Below, piece after piece: positions 10,961 to 22,049 of a DNA stretch of 64,000 nt (position 1 is the first letter of the stretch; each line of letters opens with the position of its first letter). A program made the position numbers and the translations under genes. The DNA lies in the NCBI GenBank assembly GCA_030268105.1, contig BSDZ01000005.1, positions 1,302,001 through 1,366,000 of the forward strand. Direction: 5' to 3'. This DNA is from Volvox africanus (Eukaryota > Chlorophyta > Chlorophyceae > Chlamydomonadales > Volvocaceae). The notes under the pieces were generated by a model. That model was not told the DNA's origin. It made no database searches and saw only the letters and a program-made list of their open reading frames with translations.

Positions 10961-12196
10961 ATGTCTACGGAACACGACGATACGCCGCACACTAGCCTAG
11001 CTAGCCAACCCGATTTTGTTGTGGCTGCTAGAGCATCGGATAGAGGTCTTGAGACTGTTGGCGCGCGAGCCACTCAAGAGCCCCTTTTCCTTCAGACCCC
11101 TGCTCACTTAATTGTGCCGCATTCAGCAGTGAACACGAATATGGACAACACTGCTGGACCAAGGGTTCTGCCATTACCTCAAGCTCGAGGGCATGATGAC
11201 ATCCCTGAGGTGATGAGATTGTCGATTCCCGTTCCTAGGCTCAATATTTCGCTGACCGACAAGACACCAGGGCATAGCATAGCCGATGCAACTCGTGCGT
11301 ACGTGCGTGACGCTAAAAAGTACTTCCAAGCTGTTCATGGTGGCGATAATGACGGTATCAGGTGTCTCTTCGTTGGTAACACCCTCGAGGGCGCAGCGAA
11401 GGACTGGTATCGCAATTGGACCAACGCCCGGGGCAACTATACTTTTGACGAGTTGGTCGCCGCTTTGCTCGCACGATTCGCTACTGAGGTTCAAGCACGC
11501 GATGTGGAAGCTCGTAAGGTTTTGGCAGCCGGTAGCTACCACATGCGTCGGGATGAAAATGTACCTGCGTACCAGTCACGCTTCGAAGCACTTGTGACTC
11601 CCATTGCTGACCTCACTGAATCCGAGCGTGTCTTTTGGTTTAGGCGAGGCCTGACGAAAATTTTGGCTAAATGGTGCGCTACTGACTTGGTTGGAGCGCA
11701 GATCAAGTCGTATGACGCGTTGGTCGCTTTTGCTAAGGGCGCGGAGGTACGACTCCTTGCCGGCGAGGAAGAAGTCAAGTCTGCCCCTCGTGCAAATGCC
11801 GTGCAAGTGCAGGATCCGCTTGGGGAAGCTGTAGCTCTCGACCAGGACCTCGGCGCGACCCGCCCCACGCCTACTGCCGCGACGCGACGCAACAACGGGC
11901 AACGCAAGGCGCGCGGGGGCGCTAGCTCGGGTGTCCGTGGCACAGGAGGAGCAGGTCCGAGCTCGGACCCAGCTAGGAACAGGAAGCGTGGTGGTGCGCC
12001 GTCGTCGGCAGCCGCACAGCGTTCCGACCCCAACGCGAAGCGTACTCGTACGGACGACACATTTATGCCAAAATGGAATTGCAATCGTTCCGAATTCGAG
12101 CGTCGGAAATTGGCCAATGTTTGTCTACGGTGTGCGGAGAATCATTCCACGAAGGATTGCCCTCTAATGCCGCCGTTTGTACCTCAGCCGAAATAG
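10961..12196 (+). CDS. gag: Gag polyprotein, gypsy copy D
   Basis: 411 residues, collinear with gag of copies A and C. Gag domain with DWYRNW and YQSRFEAL, basic Ser/Gly-rich tail, then zinc knuckle CLRC...H...C near residues 388-400 with spacing CX2CX3HX4C. It ends in TAG-GGG at 12194-12196, and the reading frame stays open into the protease. If the TAG is read through, Gag-Pol is made as in gammaretroviruses; if not, pol could not be expressed from this frame. Confidence 0.93.
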   Translation: MSTEHDDTPHTSLASQPDFVVAARASDRGLETVGARATQEPLFLQTPAHLIVPHSAVNTNMDNTAGPRVLPLPQARGHDDIPEVMRLSIPVPRLNISLTDKTPGHSIADATRAYVRDAKKYFQAVHGGDNDGIRCLFVGNTLEGAAKDWYRNWTNARGNYTFDELVAALLARFATEVQARDVEARKVLAAGSYHMRRDENVPAYQSRFEALVTPIADLTESERVFWFRRGLTKILAKWCATDLVGAQIKSYDALVAFAKGAEVRLLAGEEEVKSAPRANAVQVQDPLGEAVALDQDLGATRPTPTAATRRNNGQRKARGGASSGVRGTGGAGPSSDPARNRKRGGAPSSAAAQRSDPNAKRTRTDDTFMPKWNCNRSEFERRKLANVCLRCAENHSTKDCPLMPPFVPQPK

Positions 12197-13231
12197 GGGC
12201 TTGCCCGGGTTCCTGCGGAGGGGGCACCACCTGGGATTTCTGAACTAACGCGTGGTCGGTGGTCATCCTTACGGCCAGCCGTTAAGGCATTGTTGCCTTG
12301 TGTACTTGGACACATCGAGCGAGTCATTGCGCGACGCATCACGCTTGACGGACGCACGGGACTTCTCTGCTTCGACCCGTTGTGTAATTTGTTTACACCT
12401 CGCCGTCCCCTGTCGTCTATCGATCTGTCTAACCACGTGGTTTTGTTCATCCCCTCGTCTCTGCGTGAGATGTCGGAACAGTTGGCCATATACAGGAGAT
12501 GTAGGCGTCAATATCCAGGCACTGCCGCATGTGTATTACTCCCTGCTTTCTGTCGGCGCAAGGCAGAGGCATCGTTAAGGGGTATGCGGCATGTCCACCG
12601 GTTCGAGCCGGGCACCGTTTCGTTTAATGGTGTGGATCGGGAGGGTACGCTGGCTCCGTGGCCACACCTATCCTACTCGGTTGACGTTTGGTACGAAGCT
12701 CCTGATGGGGGTGCCGTTGGTTACGGACCCGCCTTAAGTGCACTGACGTTGTCTGCTGGGCAGTCGCTCGTAGATAACCGTGTCCCTGTGGTTCAGATCG
12801 GTTTGAATGGCCGTACTCTGAAGGCACTTGTTGACACTGGTGCCAGCGACGACTTCATCTCTGTCGCAGAGGTGAATGCGCTGGGGTTGTCCCCAGAGTC
12901 GTCTGATTGTCCACAGGTTACCCTTGCTGACGGGGGTAAGCATCCCATCGTGGGCAGGATTACCCTTAGCCTATCGTTAGGCCCTTTGCGTGTTGTGACC
13001 CGGCCGTACGTGCTGCAGGGCTTAGCAGAGACTGCACCGTACATAATGGGGTCGTCGACATTACGACAGTACCGCGCGCGCATCGACATGGAGACCGCAA
13101 CCCTGCATATGTGCAAGGGTACTCTGTCGATTAAGGTACCTTTCCTGTCGTTCGAACATGTCACACCAAAGGAGGGCGAAACTGAGGCGGTGCCTATGGT
13201 TACTTTCGCTGCGACCACAATGGCCGCGTGA
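12197..13231 (+). CDS. pol: Protease region, gypsy copy D
   Basis: Same frame as gag after the TAG. The first ATG is at 12290, but a readthrough product would start earlier. The aspartic protease motif LVDTGASDDF lies near 12830, followed by the IMGSSTLR region typical of retropepsins. The frame ends in TGA (13229-13231) after MAA and continues open into RT. This stop is also present in copies A and C. Confidence 0.88.
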   Translation, partial: GLARVPAEGAPPGISELTRGRWSSLRPAVKALLPCVLGHIERVIARRITLDGRTGLLCFDPLCNLFTPRRPLSSIDLSNHVVLFIPSSLREMSEQLAIYRRCRRQYPGTAACVLLPAFCRRKAEASLRGMRHVHRFEPGTVSFNGVDREGTLAPWPHLSYSVDVWYEAPDGGAVGYGPALSALTLSAGQSLVDNRVPVVQIGLNGRTLKALVDTGASDDFISVAEVNALGLSPESSDCPQVTLADGGKHPIVGRITLSLSLGPLRVVTRPYVLQGLAETAPYIMGSSTLRQYRARIDMETATLHMCKGTLSIKVPFLSFEHVTPKEGETEAVPMVTFAATTMAA

Positions 13232-14491
13232 ATCGAACCAGAGCTAGTCGGGCGTAAGGAGGCCGTCCGTTTGTTACGGAAGGGTGCCCACAGACTGCTT
13301 TTAAGGCCGCGGGTGAGCTGTTGTGTCACCACCGTGCAGATTTCTGCGGATCCTGAGGTTGAGGCCCTACTGTCGCAGTATGAGGACGTCTTTAAAGATA
13401 TCCCTGGCCTACCACCTATGCGTCCTGTTGATCACACAATCCCTCTCATGCCTGGAGCGCAGCCTACGGCCCGGCCAATGTACAGGTTGAGTCCATTGGA
13501 GCTGGACGAGGTGAAGCACCAGGTGACGGATTTGCTCGCGAAGGGTATGATACGCCCCAGCACATCCCCGTATTCTGCACCGATTTTGTTTGTCGGTAAG
13601 AAGGATGGGACCTTGCGCATGTGCATTGATTACCGGGGGTTGAATGCGAGTACGGTGAAAAATCGCTACCCTTTGCCACGCGTTGACGACCTGTTGGATA
13701 AGCTGAAGGGCTCGGCTTATTTTTCCTCAGTTGACTTGCAACAGGGCTACAATCAGATTCGCATCGCTGCCTCTGATATCCCGAAAACCGCTTTTCGGAC
13801 GCCCTTCGGTCACTTTGAGTATACGGTCCTATCATTTGGTTTGACTAATGCCCCTGCGACGTTTCAGGCGGTTATGGACCGAATGTTTAGACCGTTTATC
13901 GACAGGTTCGTTGTTTGCTACCTGGATGACATCTTGGTATATTCTAAAACGCGCGAGGAGCACTTGGAGCATCTTCGGCTCGTGCTCGACGTTATGAGGC
14001 GGGAGCAATTGTTTGCTAAACGCGCCAAATGCTTTTGGGCGCAGCCTCAGGTGGAATATTTGGGCCACATTGTGTCGGCCACCGGTGTGAAGATGGACCC
14101 GCGGAAGGTCGCCGTGGTTCGCGATTGGCCCGCGCCTCAGAACCTCACGGAACTGCGTAAGTTCCTTGGCTTGACCAATTATTTCCGAAAGTTCATTGAA
14201 AAATATTCCATCATTGCGGCCCCGCTTACTAACTTAACTCGCAAAGGCGTTTTCGTTTCGCTCGAGTCGTGGACGTCGCAATGCCAGCGGGCATTCGAAG
14301 AGCTCAAACGAATCGTTGCCGAAGATGTTACCCTTGCATTCCCTGATTACTCGTTGCCATTTCGTGTTGAGGTAGTGTCTGATGCCTCAATATTTGGAAG
14401 CGGCGCTGTATTGTTACAGGAAGGGCGACCAATCGCCTTCACGAGTAAGAAATTTTCTGGTGCGGAGATTCGCTACACCACCGGGGCATAG
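13232..14491 (+). CDS. pol: Reverse transcriptase and RNase H N-terminus, gypsy copy D
   Basis: In the gag frame; the first ATG is at 13271. RT carries [24 protein letters not shown], the [11 protein letters not shown] motif and catalytic YLDDILVYS, then the connection and the start of RNase H ([14 protein letters not shown]). A TAG at 14489-14491 stands in the TTG..ELLAVL region where copy A has CAG, so the RNase H domain is split in this copy. Confidence 0.92.
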   Translation: MEPELVGRKEAVRLLRKGAHRLLLRPRVSCCVTTVQISADPEVEALLSQYEDVFKDIPGLPPMRPVDHTIPLMPGAQPTARPMYRLSPLELDEVKHQVTDLLAKGMIRPSTSPYSAPILFVGKKDGTLRMCIDYRGLNASTVKNRYPLPRVDDLLDKLKGSAYFSSVDLQQGYNQIRIAASDIPKTAFRTPFGHFEYTVLSFGLTNAPATFQAVMDRMFRPFIDRFVVCYLDDILVYSKTREEHLEHLRLVLDVMRREQLFAKRAKCFWAQPQVEYLGHIVSATGVKMDPRKVAVVRDWPAPQNLTELRKFLGLTNYFRKFIEKYSIIAAPLTNLTRKGVFVSLESWTSQCQRAFEELKRIVAEDVTLAFPDYSLPFRVEVVSDASIFGSGAVLLQEGRPIAFTSKKFSGAEIRYTTGA

Positions 14492-16258
14492 GAGCTTCTG
14501 GCCGTGCTGCATGCTTTAAAGGAATGGCGCTGTTACCTCGAGGGACGCCCGTTTACTTTAAAGACTGACCACAAGCCCCTAACGTTTTTGCAAAGCGTTC
14601 CGACGTTGAACCGCCGTCAAGCTAGGTGGATGGAATATCTAGCTAGGTTCAACTGCACCTGGGAGTATATTTCTGGTAAATTGAATATTGCCGATGCTCT
14701 CAGTCGACATCCGTCGCTACACGCTGCAATTTTGGCAGCGCCCGTCGTGCGGCCGCGTAGCGAGGAGGTTCCGATCGCGACGGACCTCGCGGAGCGGTTG
14801 AAGGTTGCCTACAGCGCAGACGCCTGGTTCGCGGACCCGGCTAATGTAGAAAACCTTCGCAAGCAGAATAGCCTTTGGCTACGGACGGAGGGTGCAGCTA
14901 CGCAAATCGTCGTTCCGAACGACGACGCGCTACGCTATGACATCCTTGCGCGGTTCCACGAGGACCCGTTAGCAGGACACCCTGGTAGCAAGCGATTGAT
15001 CGACTTGGTGCAACGTTCCTTTTGGTGGCCTCGTTTGGCTAAGGATGCGGCGAACTTCGTACAGACATGCAGTCTGTGCCAGCGCAATAAGGCTTTGTCC
15101 GGTAAGGGCCATGGGTTGTTGCAACCGTTGCCTGTCCCGGATGCGCCTTGGGAAAGTGTTTCCATGGACTTCGTAGTTGCGCTGCCCAAAACTGAGGGGG
15201 GATACGATGCGGTGTTCGTAATGGTCGATCGTCTGACTAAGATGGTTCACCTAGCACCATGCACATCATCCTGCACGGCTGAACAAACCGCACGTTTGTT
15301 TTTCGACAATGTGGTTCGGTTACACGGGGTTCCCAAAAATGTGATCTCGGACCGCGGTGGACAGTTCACGTCTAAGTTTTGGGAAGCGCTCTGCAAACTA
15401 GTTGGCATGCGCGTCAACCTGAGCACAGCGTATCACCCGCAGACTGATGGTCAAACCGAACGCACAAACCGCACGTTGGGTGATATGTTGCGCAATTATG
15501 CTGGTCGCACACCACTCGTTTGGGATACATATTTGACTGCGGCAGAATTCGCGCTTAACAATGCTGTTAACCGCTCTACAGGCAAAAGTCCGTTCTTTCT
15601 TAACTACGGGTTTCATCCTGCGCTACCCGTGTGGCGTGAGTTGGAAGTGAACGTGCCTGCTGCTAAACTTTTTGCCAAGTCGTTTATGTCCCGAATCACA
15701 GACGCGAAGTCGTGTTTGGACGCGGCGCAGCAACGAACGACAGAATACTACAACAAATCCAAGCAGGATGTGACGTTTTCGGAAGGGCAACTCGTGTTGC
15801 TAAGCACCAAGAACTTGCGTTCCTTGGCCGACGGATCCCGAAAACTCTTACCCCGCTGGATTGGTCCGTATCCTGTCATGCGCATGGTTGGGAATGTGGC
15901 TGTGGAGCTTGCATTGCCCGCTGATATGACCATTCACCCCACGTTTCACGTATCGCTTGTTCGTCCGTATCGTAGTACGGAACCCGTCCCTGAGCCTGCT
16001 AACGCCCCCGCAGCGATCGAACCAGTTCCCGAGACCTGGATCGCTGGTAAACAGAAGTTTTACGATGTGGAGCGGGTGTTAGATTATCGCGCGCGTCGTG
16101 TGGGCCGACACCGACGTAAGCGAACAGTACACGAGTACTTGGTTAAGTGGACAGGGTATACCGACGAGCACAACTCATGGGAACCGGCACGCAACTTCTC
16201 ACAGGACATGAAACCCCTGCTCGAAGAAGCCCGCAAACGTGCCACACAAGCCCAATGA
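14492..16258 (+). CDS. pol: RNase H C-terminus, integrase and chromodomain, gypsy copy D
   Basis: Same frame; the first ATG is at 14504. RNase H catalytic regions [17 protein letters not shown] and NIADALSR; integrase HHCC finger (H...GHPGSKRL ... CSLCQRNK); DDE core (MDFVV, SDRGGQFTS, YHPQTDGQTER); GPY module; and a C-terminal chromodomain (EYLVKWTGY ... SWEPARNF, about residues 530-570). The chromodomain places the element in the chromovirus branch of Ty3/gypsy. It ends in TGA 60 bases before the 3' LTR. Confidence 0.95.
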   Translation, partial: ELLAVLHALKEWRCYLEGRPFTLKTDHKPLTFLQSVPTLNRRQARWMEYLARFNCTWEYISGKLNIADALSRHPSLHAAILAAPVVRPRSEEVPIATDLAERLKVAYSADAWFADPANVENLRKQNSLWLRTEGAATQIVVPNDDALRYDILARFHEDPLAGHPGSKRLIDLVQRSFWWPRLAKDAANFVQTCSLCQRNKALSGKGHGLLQPLPVPDAPWESVSMDFVVALPKTEGGYDAVFVMVDRLTKMVHLAPCTSSCTAEQTARLFFDNVVRLHGVPKNVISDRGGQFTSKFWEALCKLVGMRVNLSTAYHPQTDGQTERTNRTLGDMLRNYAGRTPLVWDTYLTAAEFALNNAVNRSTGKSPFFLNYGFHPALPVWRELEVNVPAAKLFAKSFMSRITDAKSCLDAAQQRTTEYYNKSKQDVTFSEGQLVLLSTKNLRSLADGSRKLLPRWIGPYPVMRMVGNVAVELALPADMTIHPTFHVSLVRPYRSTEPVPEPANAPAAIEPVPETWIAGKQKFYDVERVLDYRARRVGRHRRKRTVHEYLVKWTGYTDEHNSWEPARNFSQDMKPLLEEARKRATQAQ

Positions 16259-16301
16259 CCCCTGCAGTCGATGCTGTATGATGCAGCGAGGACGCTGCAT
16301 A

Positions 16302-16317
16302 CGGGAGGGGGGATAAT
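16302..16317 (+). other. Polypurine tract of copy D
   Basis: CGGGAGGGGGGATAAT directly before the 3' LTR; primes plus-strand DNA synthesis. The same tract precedes the LTR of copy B. Confidence 0.85.
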
Positions 16318-17141
16318 TGTTGTGCTACGGTTCATTTCCCGCCGACGCGTAGGTCGACGTGATCCTACGAGGCGAAGTGCTTTTGTGATGAACGCACTGC
16401 ATATGAATGAATCTGCATGATATAAATGTATTTGTGTACATTTATATATGCATTTGGCATGTTGTCATTATCCATCGCGACATCGCATCATGGCAAATCC
16501 GCCTAGCATGCATGAAAGCCCGAAGCATTGAAGTGCGCATTATGCTCGTGCTACGAAACGATAAGTAATATTATCTGATATAATATTACTTCATTACAGC
16601 ACACGTTGAGAGCGCCGCACTCGTCGCGATACATGCCCTGCAACCGGATATCGTTATCCGGACCCTTGCATCATGCGAATGCCGGAAAGGCTTATACGTT
16701 GTTATGCGTAGACATCGCCTAGACGCAGTAGGGTTGTCACATCTAGGATCGGCCTCCTAATGTGAATCGTACGACATTGCGATGCTGCGAGTATAACAGA
16801 TGCGAGGACGGCTAAGCTAGACAAGACATTCGATACCGGGGAACACTCGTGTGTTCTATATTACTATTGCTATACACTATTCTACTTAGCCTGAGCTAAG
16901 CCTGAACTTCGCTAATCACCGCCGCGTGATGATTGCTCGCTTCCGGCGCTGACGGCGATTTCGTCCATTGCATCGTTCTGACCCGTAAGACTGTAAGTTA
17001 TATCTCTCTTCGTCTTGAAGTCTTCCGCTGTCTCTGTTTGCTCTCGCTTGCCTTGCTGTACTTGCAAGTGCTCGCGCATCGGTGTCAAAAGTCTCCAGAC
17101 GTGCAGATACTTATGAGCAAACGCGAAGGAGAGGTACAACA
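16318..17141 (+). repeat. 3' LTR of gypsy copy D (824 bp)
   Basis: Same length and near-identical sequence as the 5' LTR; the few differences seen include one C/T in the first 60 bases, two around 16482-16500 and one near the end. Confidence 0.97.
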
Positions 17142-17146
17142 TTGTC

Positions 17147-17648
17147 TAGCTTAGCCGTCCTCGCATCTGTTATACTCGCAGCATCGCAGTGCCGTACGAT
17201 TCACATTAGGAGGCCGATCCTAGATGTGACAACCCTACTGCGTATGGGCGATGTCTACTCGTAACAATGTATAAGCCTTTCCGGCATTCGCATGATACAA
17301 GGGTCCGGATAACGATATCCGGTTGCAGGGCATGTATCGCGACGAGGGCGGCGCTCTCAACATGTGCTTAAATGAAGTAATATTATATCAGATAATATTA
17401 CTTATCGTTTCGTAGCACGAGCATAATGCGCACTTCAATGATTCAGTCATTCATGCATGCTAGGCGGATTTGCCATGATGCGATGTCGCAATGGATAATG
17501 ACAACATGCCAGATGCATATATAAATGTATGCGAATACATTTATATCATGCAGATTCATTCATATGTAATGCGTTCATCACAAAAGCACTTCGCCTCGTA
17601 GGATCGCGTCGACCTACGCGTCGGCGGGAAATGAACCGTAGCACAACA
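17147..17648 (-). repeat. Nested LTR, right part
   Basis: The remaining 502 bp of the LTR cut by copy D. 322 + 502 = 824 bp, exactly the LTR length of copy D, so nothing was lost at the insertion. Followed by the second TGAGG (17649-17653). Confidence 0.93.
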
Positions 17649-17843
17649 TGAGGTGTAAACAAATTACACAATGGATCAAAGCAGAGAAGTCCCGTGCGTG
17701 ATGCGTCGCGCAATGACTCGCTCGATGTGTCCAAGTACGCAAGGCAACAATGCCTTCACGGCTGGCCGTAAGGATGACCACCAACCACACGTTAGTTCAG
17801 AAATCCCGGGTGGTGCCCCCTCCACAGGAACCCGGGCAAGCCC

Positions 17844-19079
17844 CTATTTCGGCTGAGGTACAAACGGCGGCACTAACGGGCAATCCTTCGTAGGATGACT
17901 CTCCGCGCACCCTAGACAAACATTGGCCGCTTTCCGACGTTTGAACTCGGAACGATTGCAATTCCATTTAGGCATAAACGAGTCATCCGTGTGAGTCCGC
18001 TTCGCATTGGAGTCAGAGCGCTGTGCGGCTGCCGACGACGGCGCACCACCACGCTTCCTGCTCTTAGCCGGGTCCGAGCTCGGACCTGCTCCTCCTGACC
18101 CGCGGACACCCGAGCTAGCGCCCCCGCGCGCCTGGCGTTGCCGGTCGCTGCGTCGCGTCGCGGCAGTAGGCGTGGGGCGGGTCGCTCCGAGTTCCTGGTC
18201 GAGAGCTACAGCTTCCCCAAGCGGATCCTGCACTTGCACGGCATTTGCACGAGGGACAGACTTGACTTCTTCCTCACCGGCAAGGAGTCGTACCTCCGTA
18301 CCCTTAGCAAAAGTGACCAAGGCATCATACGACTTGATCGGCACCCCAGCCAAGTCAGTAGCGCACCATTTAGCCAACAGTTTCGTCAGGCCTCACTTAA
18401 ACCAAAAGACACGTTCGGTTTCGGTGAGATCAGCAATGGGGGTCACAAGTGCTTCGAAGCGTGACTGGTACGCAGGTACATTTTCACCCCGACGCATGTG
18501 GTAACTACCGGCCGCCAAGACCTTACGAGCCTCCACATCACGTGCTTGAACCTCAGTAGTGAACCGTGCGAGCAAAGCGGCGATCATCTCGTCAAAAGTA
18601 TAGTCACCCCGGGCGGTGGTCCATTCGCGATACCAGTCCTTCGCTGAGCCCTCGAGGGTGTTACCAACGAAGAGACACCTGATACCATCATTATCACCAC
18701 CATGAACAGTCTGGAGATACTTTTTAGCGTCACGCACGTACGCACGAGTTGCATCGGCTATGCTATGTCCTGCTGTCTTTTCAGTTAGCGAAATATTGAG
18801 CCTAGGAACGGGAATTGACAATCTCATCACCTCAGGGATGTCATCATGCCCTCGAGCTTGAGGTAATGGCAGAACCCGTGGACCAGCAGTATTGTCCATA
18901 TTCGTATTAACTGCTGAATGCGGCACAATTAAGTGAGCAGGGGTCTGAAGGACAAGGGGCTCTTGAGTGGCTCACGTGCCAACAGTCTCAAGACCTCTAT
19001 CCGGCGCTCTAGCAGCCACAACAAAATCGGGTTGGCTAGCTAAGCTAGTGTGCGGCGTATTGTCACGTTCCACGGACAT
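17844..19079 (-). pseudogene. gag: Gag of gypsy copy C
   Basis: Collinear with gag A and D over all 412 codons with no indel, but with TGA at codon 36 (18972-18974) and codon 230 (18390-18392). Both replace CGA of copy A. The zinc knuckle has also changed (CLGC for CLRC). It ends in the same TAG as the other copies. Confidence 0.9.
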
Positions 19080-19544
19080 GGAACATGAAGCAGTACCCTA
19101 GATTTGCGTAATAGAAGCCGACTTCTATCGCAAGGGCAAGAGTACAAACGATTCGGTGAGCCTACCGACAGTACTCTTGAGAAGATTCAGTAAACTCAGC
19201 AAGTACTTGCCCAGCTGAGCCCTGATCTCCGTAGTTTGGGCGATGAGAGTCGCCAAATGGTCCGGACGAAAGCTGGTCTCAGTCGCCGCGGCAAGCAATG
19301 CCGGTGCACTGAGATTACCTGCGACTCAGAGCGTACACTTACACAACAAGTGCAGCAATCTAAGCAAAAGCAATTAAACAATTACAAACCGGAAGCGGCG
19401 GCATCCAAAACGGCGCGGCCTAGGTCTTTGGCAAAAGTATCTAGCGGTCCTCGTGGTTCGTCGCTGGAACTCGCCATAGAAAGAACCTACTTCCGATTAG
19501 ACAAAGAGAGACAGTTAGGCAACGAACCTGTCTCGATACCAATT

Positions 19545-20377
19545 TGTTGTACCTCTCCTTCGTGTTTGCTCATAAGTATCTGCACGTCTGAAGGCTTTCG
19601 ACACCGATGCGTGAGCACTTGCAAGTACAGCAAGGCAAACGCGAGCAAACAGAGACAGCGGAAGACTTCAAACAAGAAGCGATATAACTTACAGTCTTAC
19701 AGATCGAAGCGGTGCAATGGACGTAATCACCGTCAGCGCCGGAAGCAAGCAATCATCATGCGGCGGTGAATAGCGAAGTTTAGGCTTAGCTCGGGCGAAG
19801 TAGAGTAGCGTATAGCAACGATAATGTAGAACACACGAGTGTTCTCCGGTGTCGAATATCTTATCTTGCTTAGCCGTCCTCGCATCTGTTATACTCGTAG
19901 CATCGCGATGCCGTACGATTCACACTAGGAGGCCGATCCTAAGTGTGACAACCCTACTGCATATAGGCGATGTCTACGCATAACAATGTATAAGCCTTTC
20001 CGGCATTCGCATGATGCAAGGGTCCGAATAACCATATTCGGTTGCAAGGCATGCATTGCGATGAGTGCGGCGCTCTCAACGTGTGCTGTAATGAAGTAAT
20101 ATTATATCAAATAATATTACTTATCGTTTCATAGCACGAGCATAATGCGCACTTCAATGATTTGGTATTTCATGCATGCTAGGCGGATTTGCCATGATGT
20201 GATGTCACGATGGATAATGATAACATGCCAAATGCATATATAAATGTATGCGAATACATCTATATCATGCAGGTTCATTCATATGCAATAGTCATTCATG
20301 CGTTCATCAAGATAACACTTCACCTTGTAGGGTCGCATCGACCTACGAATTGGCGGGAAACGAACCGTAGCACAACA
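19545..20377 (-). repeat. 5' LTR of gypsy copy C (833 bp)
   Basis: TGTTG...ACAACA on the minus strand; primer site complement at 19527-19541. Confidence 0.95.
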
Positions 20378-20379
20378 AT

Positions 20380-22010
20380 GAGAGCCCACCTGGCCGTCGT
20401 TACCCAGTGCGTCAAAACCGTGGACAGTTACCTGCACGCTACATTGCACAGGCTGTGGCGCTGAGGAATATAATAGTGCCTGAGTCGTATGAGGAAGCTA
20501 TGACAAGCAAGGAGGCGGTACACTGGCAGCAGGCTATGGATGAGGAAATTGTATCTGTCACTGCCAATGACACATGGGACCTTGTAAAGCCGCCACTTGG
20601 TTTGAATGTAATCCCTACGAAATGGGTGTATGCTGTGAAGCGGAATGCTGATGGAGAGATAGAGAGGTACAAAGCTCGGTTTGTTGCTAAGGGCTTTAGG
20701 CAAAAGGAGGGCGTCGATTTCGATGAGGTGTTTGCGCCAACGTGCAACCAAGTTACTGTGCGTTCCTTTCTAGCCATGGCGACGGAGAAGGGGTATGACA
20801 TACAACACTTGGACGTGCGTACGGCATTCCTAAATGGAGAGCTGGAAGAGGAGGTATACTGCGACCAGCCGCCCGGTTATGAGGCAGGTGGTGCAGGCAT
20901 GAAGTGTAAGCTGAAGCGGGCGTTGTACAGCCTACGGCAAGCTAGCAGGGCATGGCACAAGAAGTTGCACGGGACCCTAGAGCAGTTGGGGTTCCAGGTC
21001 TCTATGTCTGATCCGGCGTTATTTGTGTCATATGGTCAGTCGTACACCATCTGGTTGCTGGTGCATGTTGATGACCTGCTGATCATGGGAAGTAACAAAG
21101 TCGAAGTGCAGACGATGAAGGAGAAGCTCATGAGGGAGTATGATATGCGCGATCTAGGGGAGGTGTCTCTCTTCCTGGGTATGGAGGTAGAGCGCAACAA
21201 AGCAGGGGGTGAGCTGAAGCTTACGCAGCGGCGTTATGCTGCGGAGTTGTTGCAGCGGTTCCGGATGGCTGAGGCCAAGGAACAGTCAATTCCCCTGAGC
21301 CCTACGGTTGATCTTAGAGCGGCAAAAGAGGATGAGCCGGTGCTTGAGGATGCGACGCGTTTTCGTGCGTTAATTGGTAGCCTGATGTATTTGGCGACCT
21401 GCACGCGTCCCGACATTACCCAGGCTGTCTACATGCTGGCAAGGTTCATGTCGGCACCTACCCAGACTCACTGGGAAGCAGCTAAGGGTGTTCTGAGATA
21501 CGTAAAAGGCACGATGAAGTTTGGGCTGCAATACAAGCGTGGCAGTTTAGTTGTTGATGGCTATTCTGACGCAGATTGGGCCAAGGACCGTGATAGGCGT
21601 CGGTCCACCACGGGTTTCGTCTTCCTAATGAATGGTACAGCAATCAGCTGGAAGAGCCGATTGCAGCCAACTGTTGCAACGTCGTCCGTGGAGGCGGAAT
21701 ACATGGCCGCGGCGTTCACCACACGTGAGGCACTGTGGATTCGCAAGCTCCTGTAGATTTGGGAATGGAGCAGGAGTGTGTGCGCATCTGGGATGACAAC
21801 CAGGGTGCACTGAGCCTGATCAAGAATCCGGTTTCTTCGGAACGGTCAAGGCATATTGATGTGGCTCACCACTTTGTCAGGGAGCGAGCTGAGCGCGGCG
21901 AGGTCAAGTTTGATTACTGTCCTACAGAGAGCATGGTGGCAGACGTGATGACGAAGCCACTAGCTGACAAGAAATTCGCCGAGTTCAGAACCGCGATGGG
22001 TGTGCACTGA
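20380..22010 (+). pseudogene. pol: Copia RT and RNase H
   Basis: Reads in frame from 20380 (ESPPGRRYPVRQ...). RT motifs KWVYAVKRNADG, RYKARFVAKGF, DVRTAFLNGEL, LVHVDDLLIMG (VDD catalytic box) and SLMYLATCTRPDI; RNase H motif GYSDADWAKDRDRRRSTTGF and SSVEAEYMA. A one-base loss near 21752 gives a TAG at 21754-21756; the frame then resumes (ECVRIWDDNQGAL, ADVMTKPL) to the TGA at 22008-22010. The host insertion of copy C removed continuity with the N-terminal gag and integrase. Confidence 0.92.
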
Positions 22011-22049
22011 GTGAAGGCGGACGATAATGGTGTTCCGTCCGAGGGGTTG

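Larger units (their letters stand above)
9671..17141 (+). mobile_element. Full-length Ty3/gypsy chromovirus copy D
   Basis: Complete 7471-bp element: 5' LTR 9671-10494, primer site 10498-10512, gag-pol 10961-16258, purine tract 16302-16317, 3' LTR 16318-17141, flanked by TTGTC at 9666-9670 and 17142-17146. Both LTRs are 824 bp and by eye differ at about four positions, which suggests a recent insertion. It sits in a minus-oriented LTR of its own family. Confidence 0.97.
8165..20377 (-). mobile_element. Ty3/gypsy copy C, split by a nested LTR and copy D
   Basis: Minus-strand element made of two blocks, 8165-9348 (RT N-terminus and protease) and 17654-20377 (end of the protease leader, gag, primer site, 5' LTR). 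Joining the blocks at the 5-bp duplication TGAGG (9344-9348 and 17649-17653) restores the sequence seen unbroken in copy A near 3044. Its 5' LTR (19545-20377) abuts copia coding sequence, so copy C is inserted in the copia element; the right duplication would be ATGAG (20378-20382), the left one lies outside the window. Confidence 0.93.
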
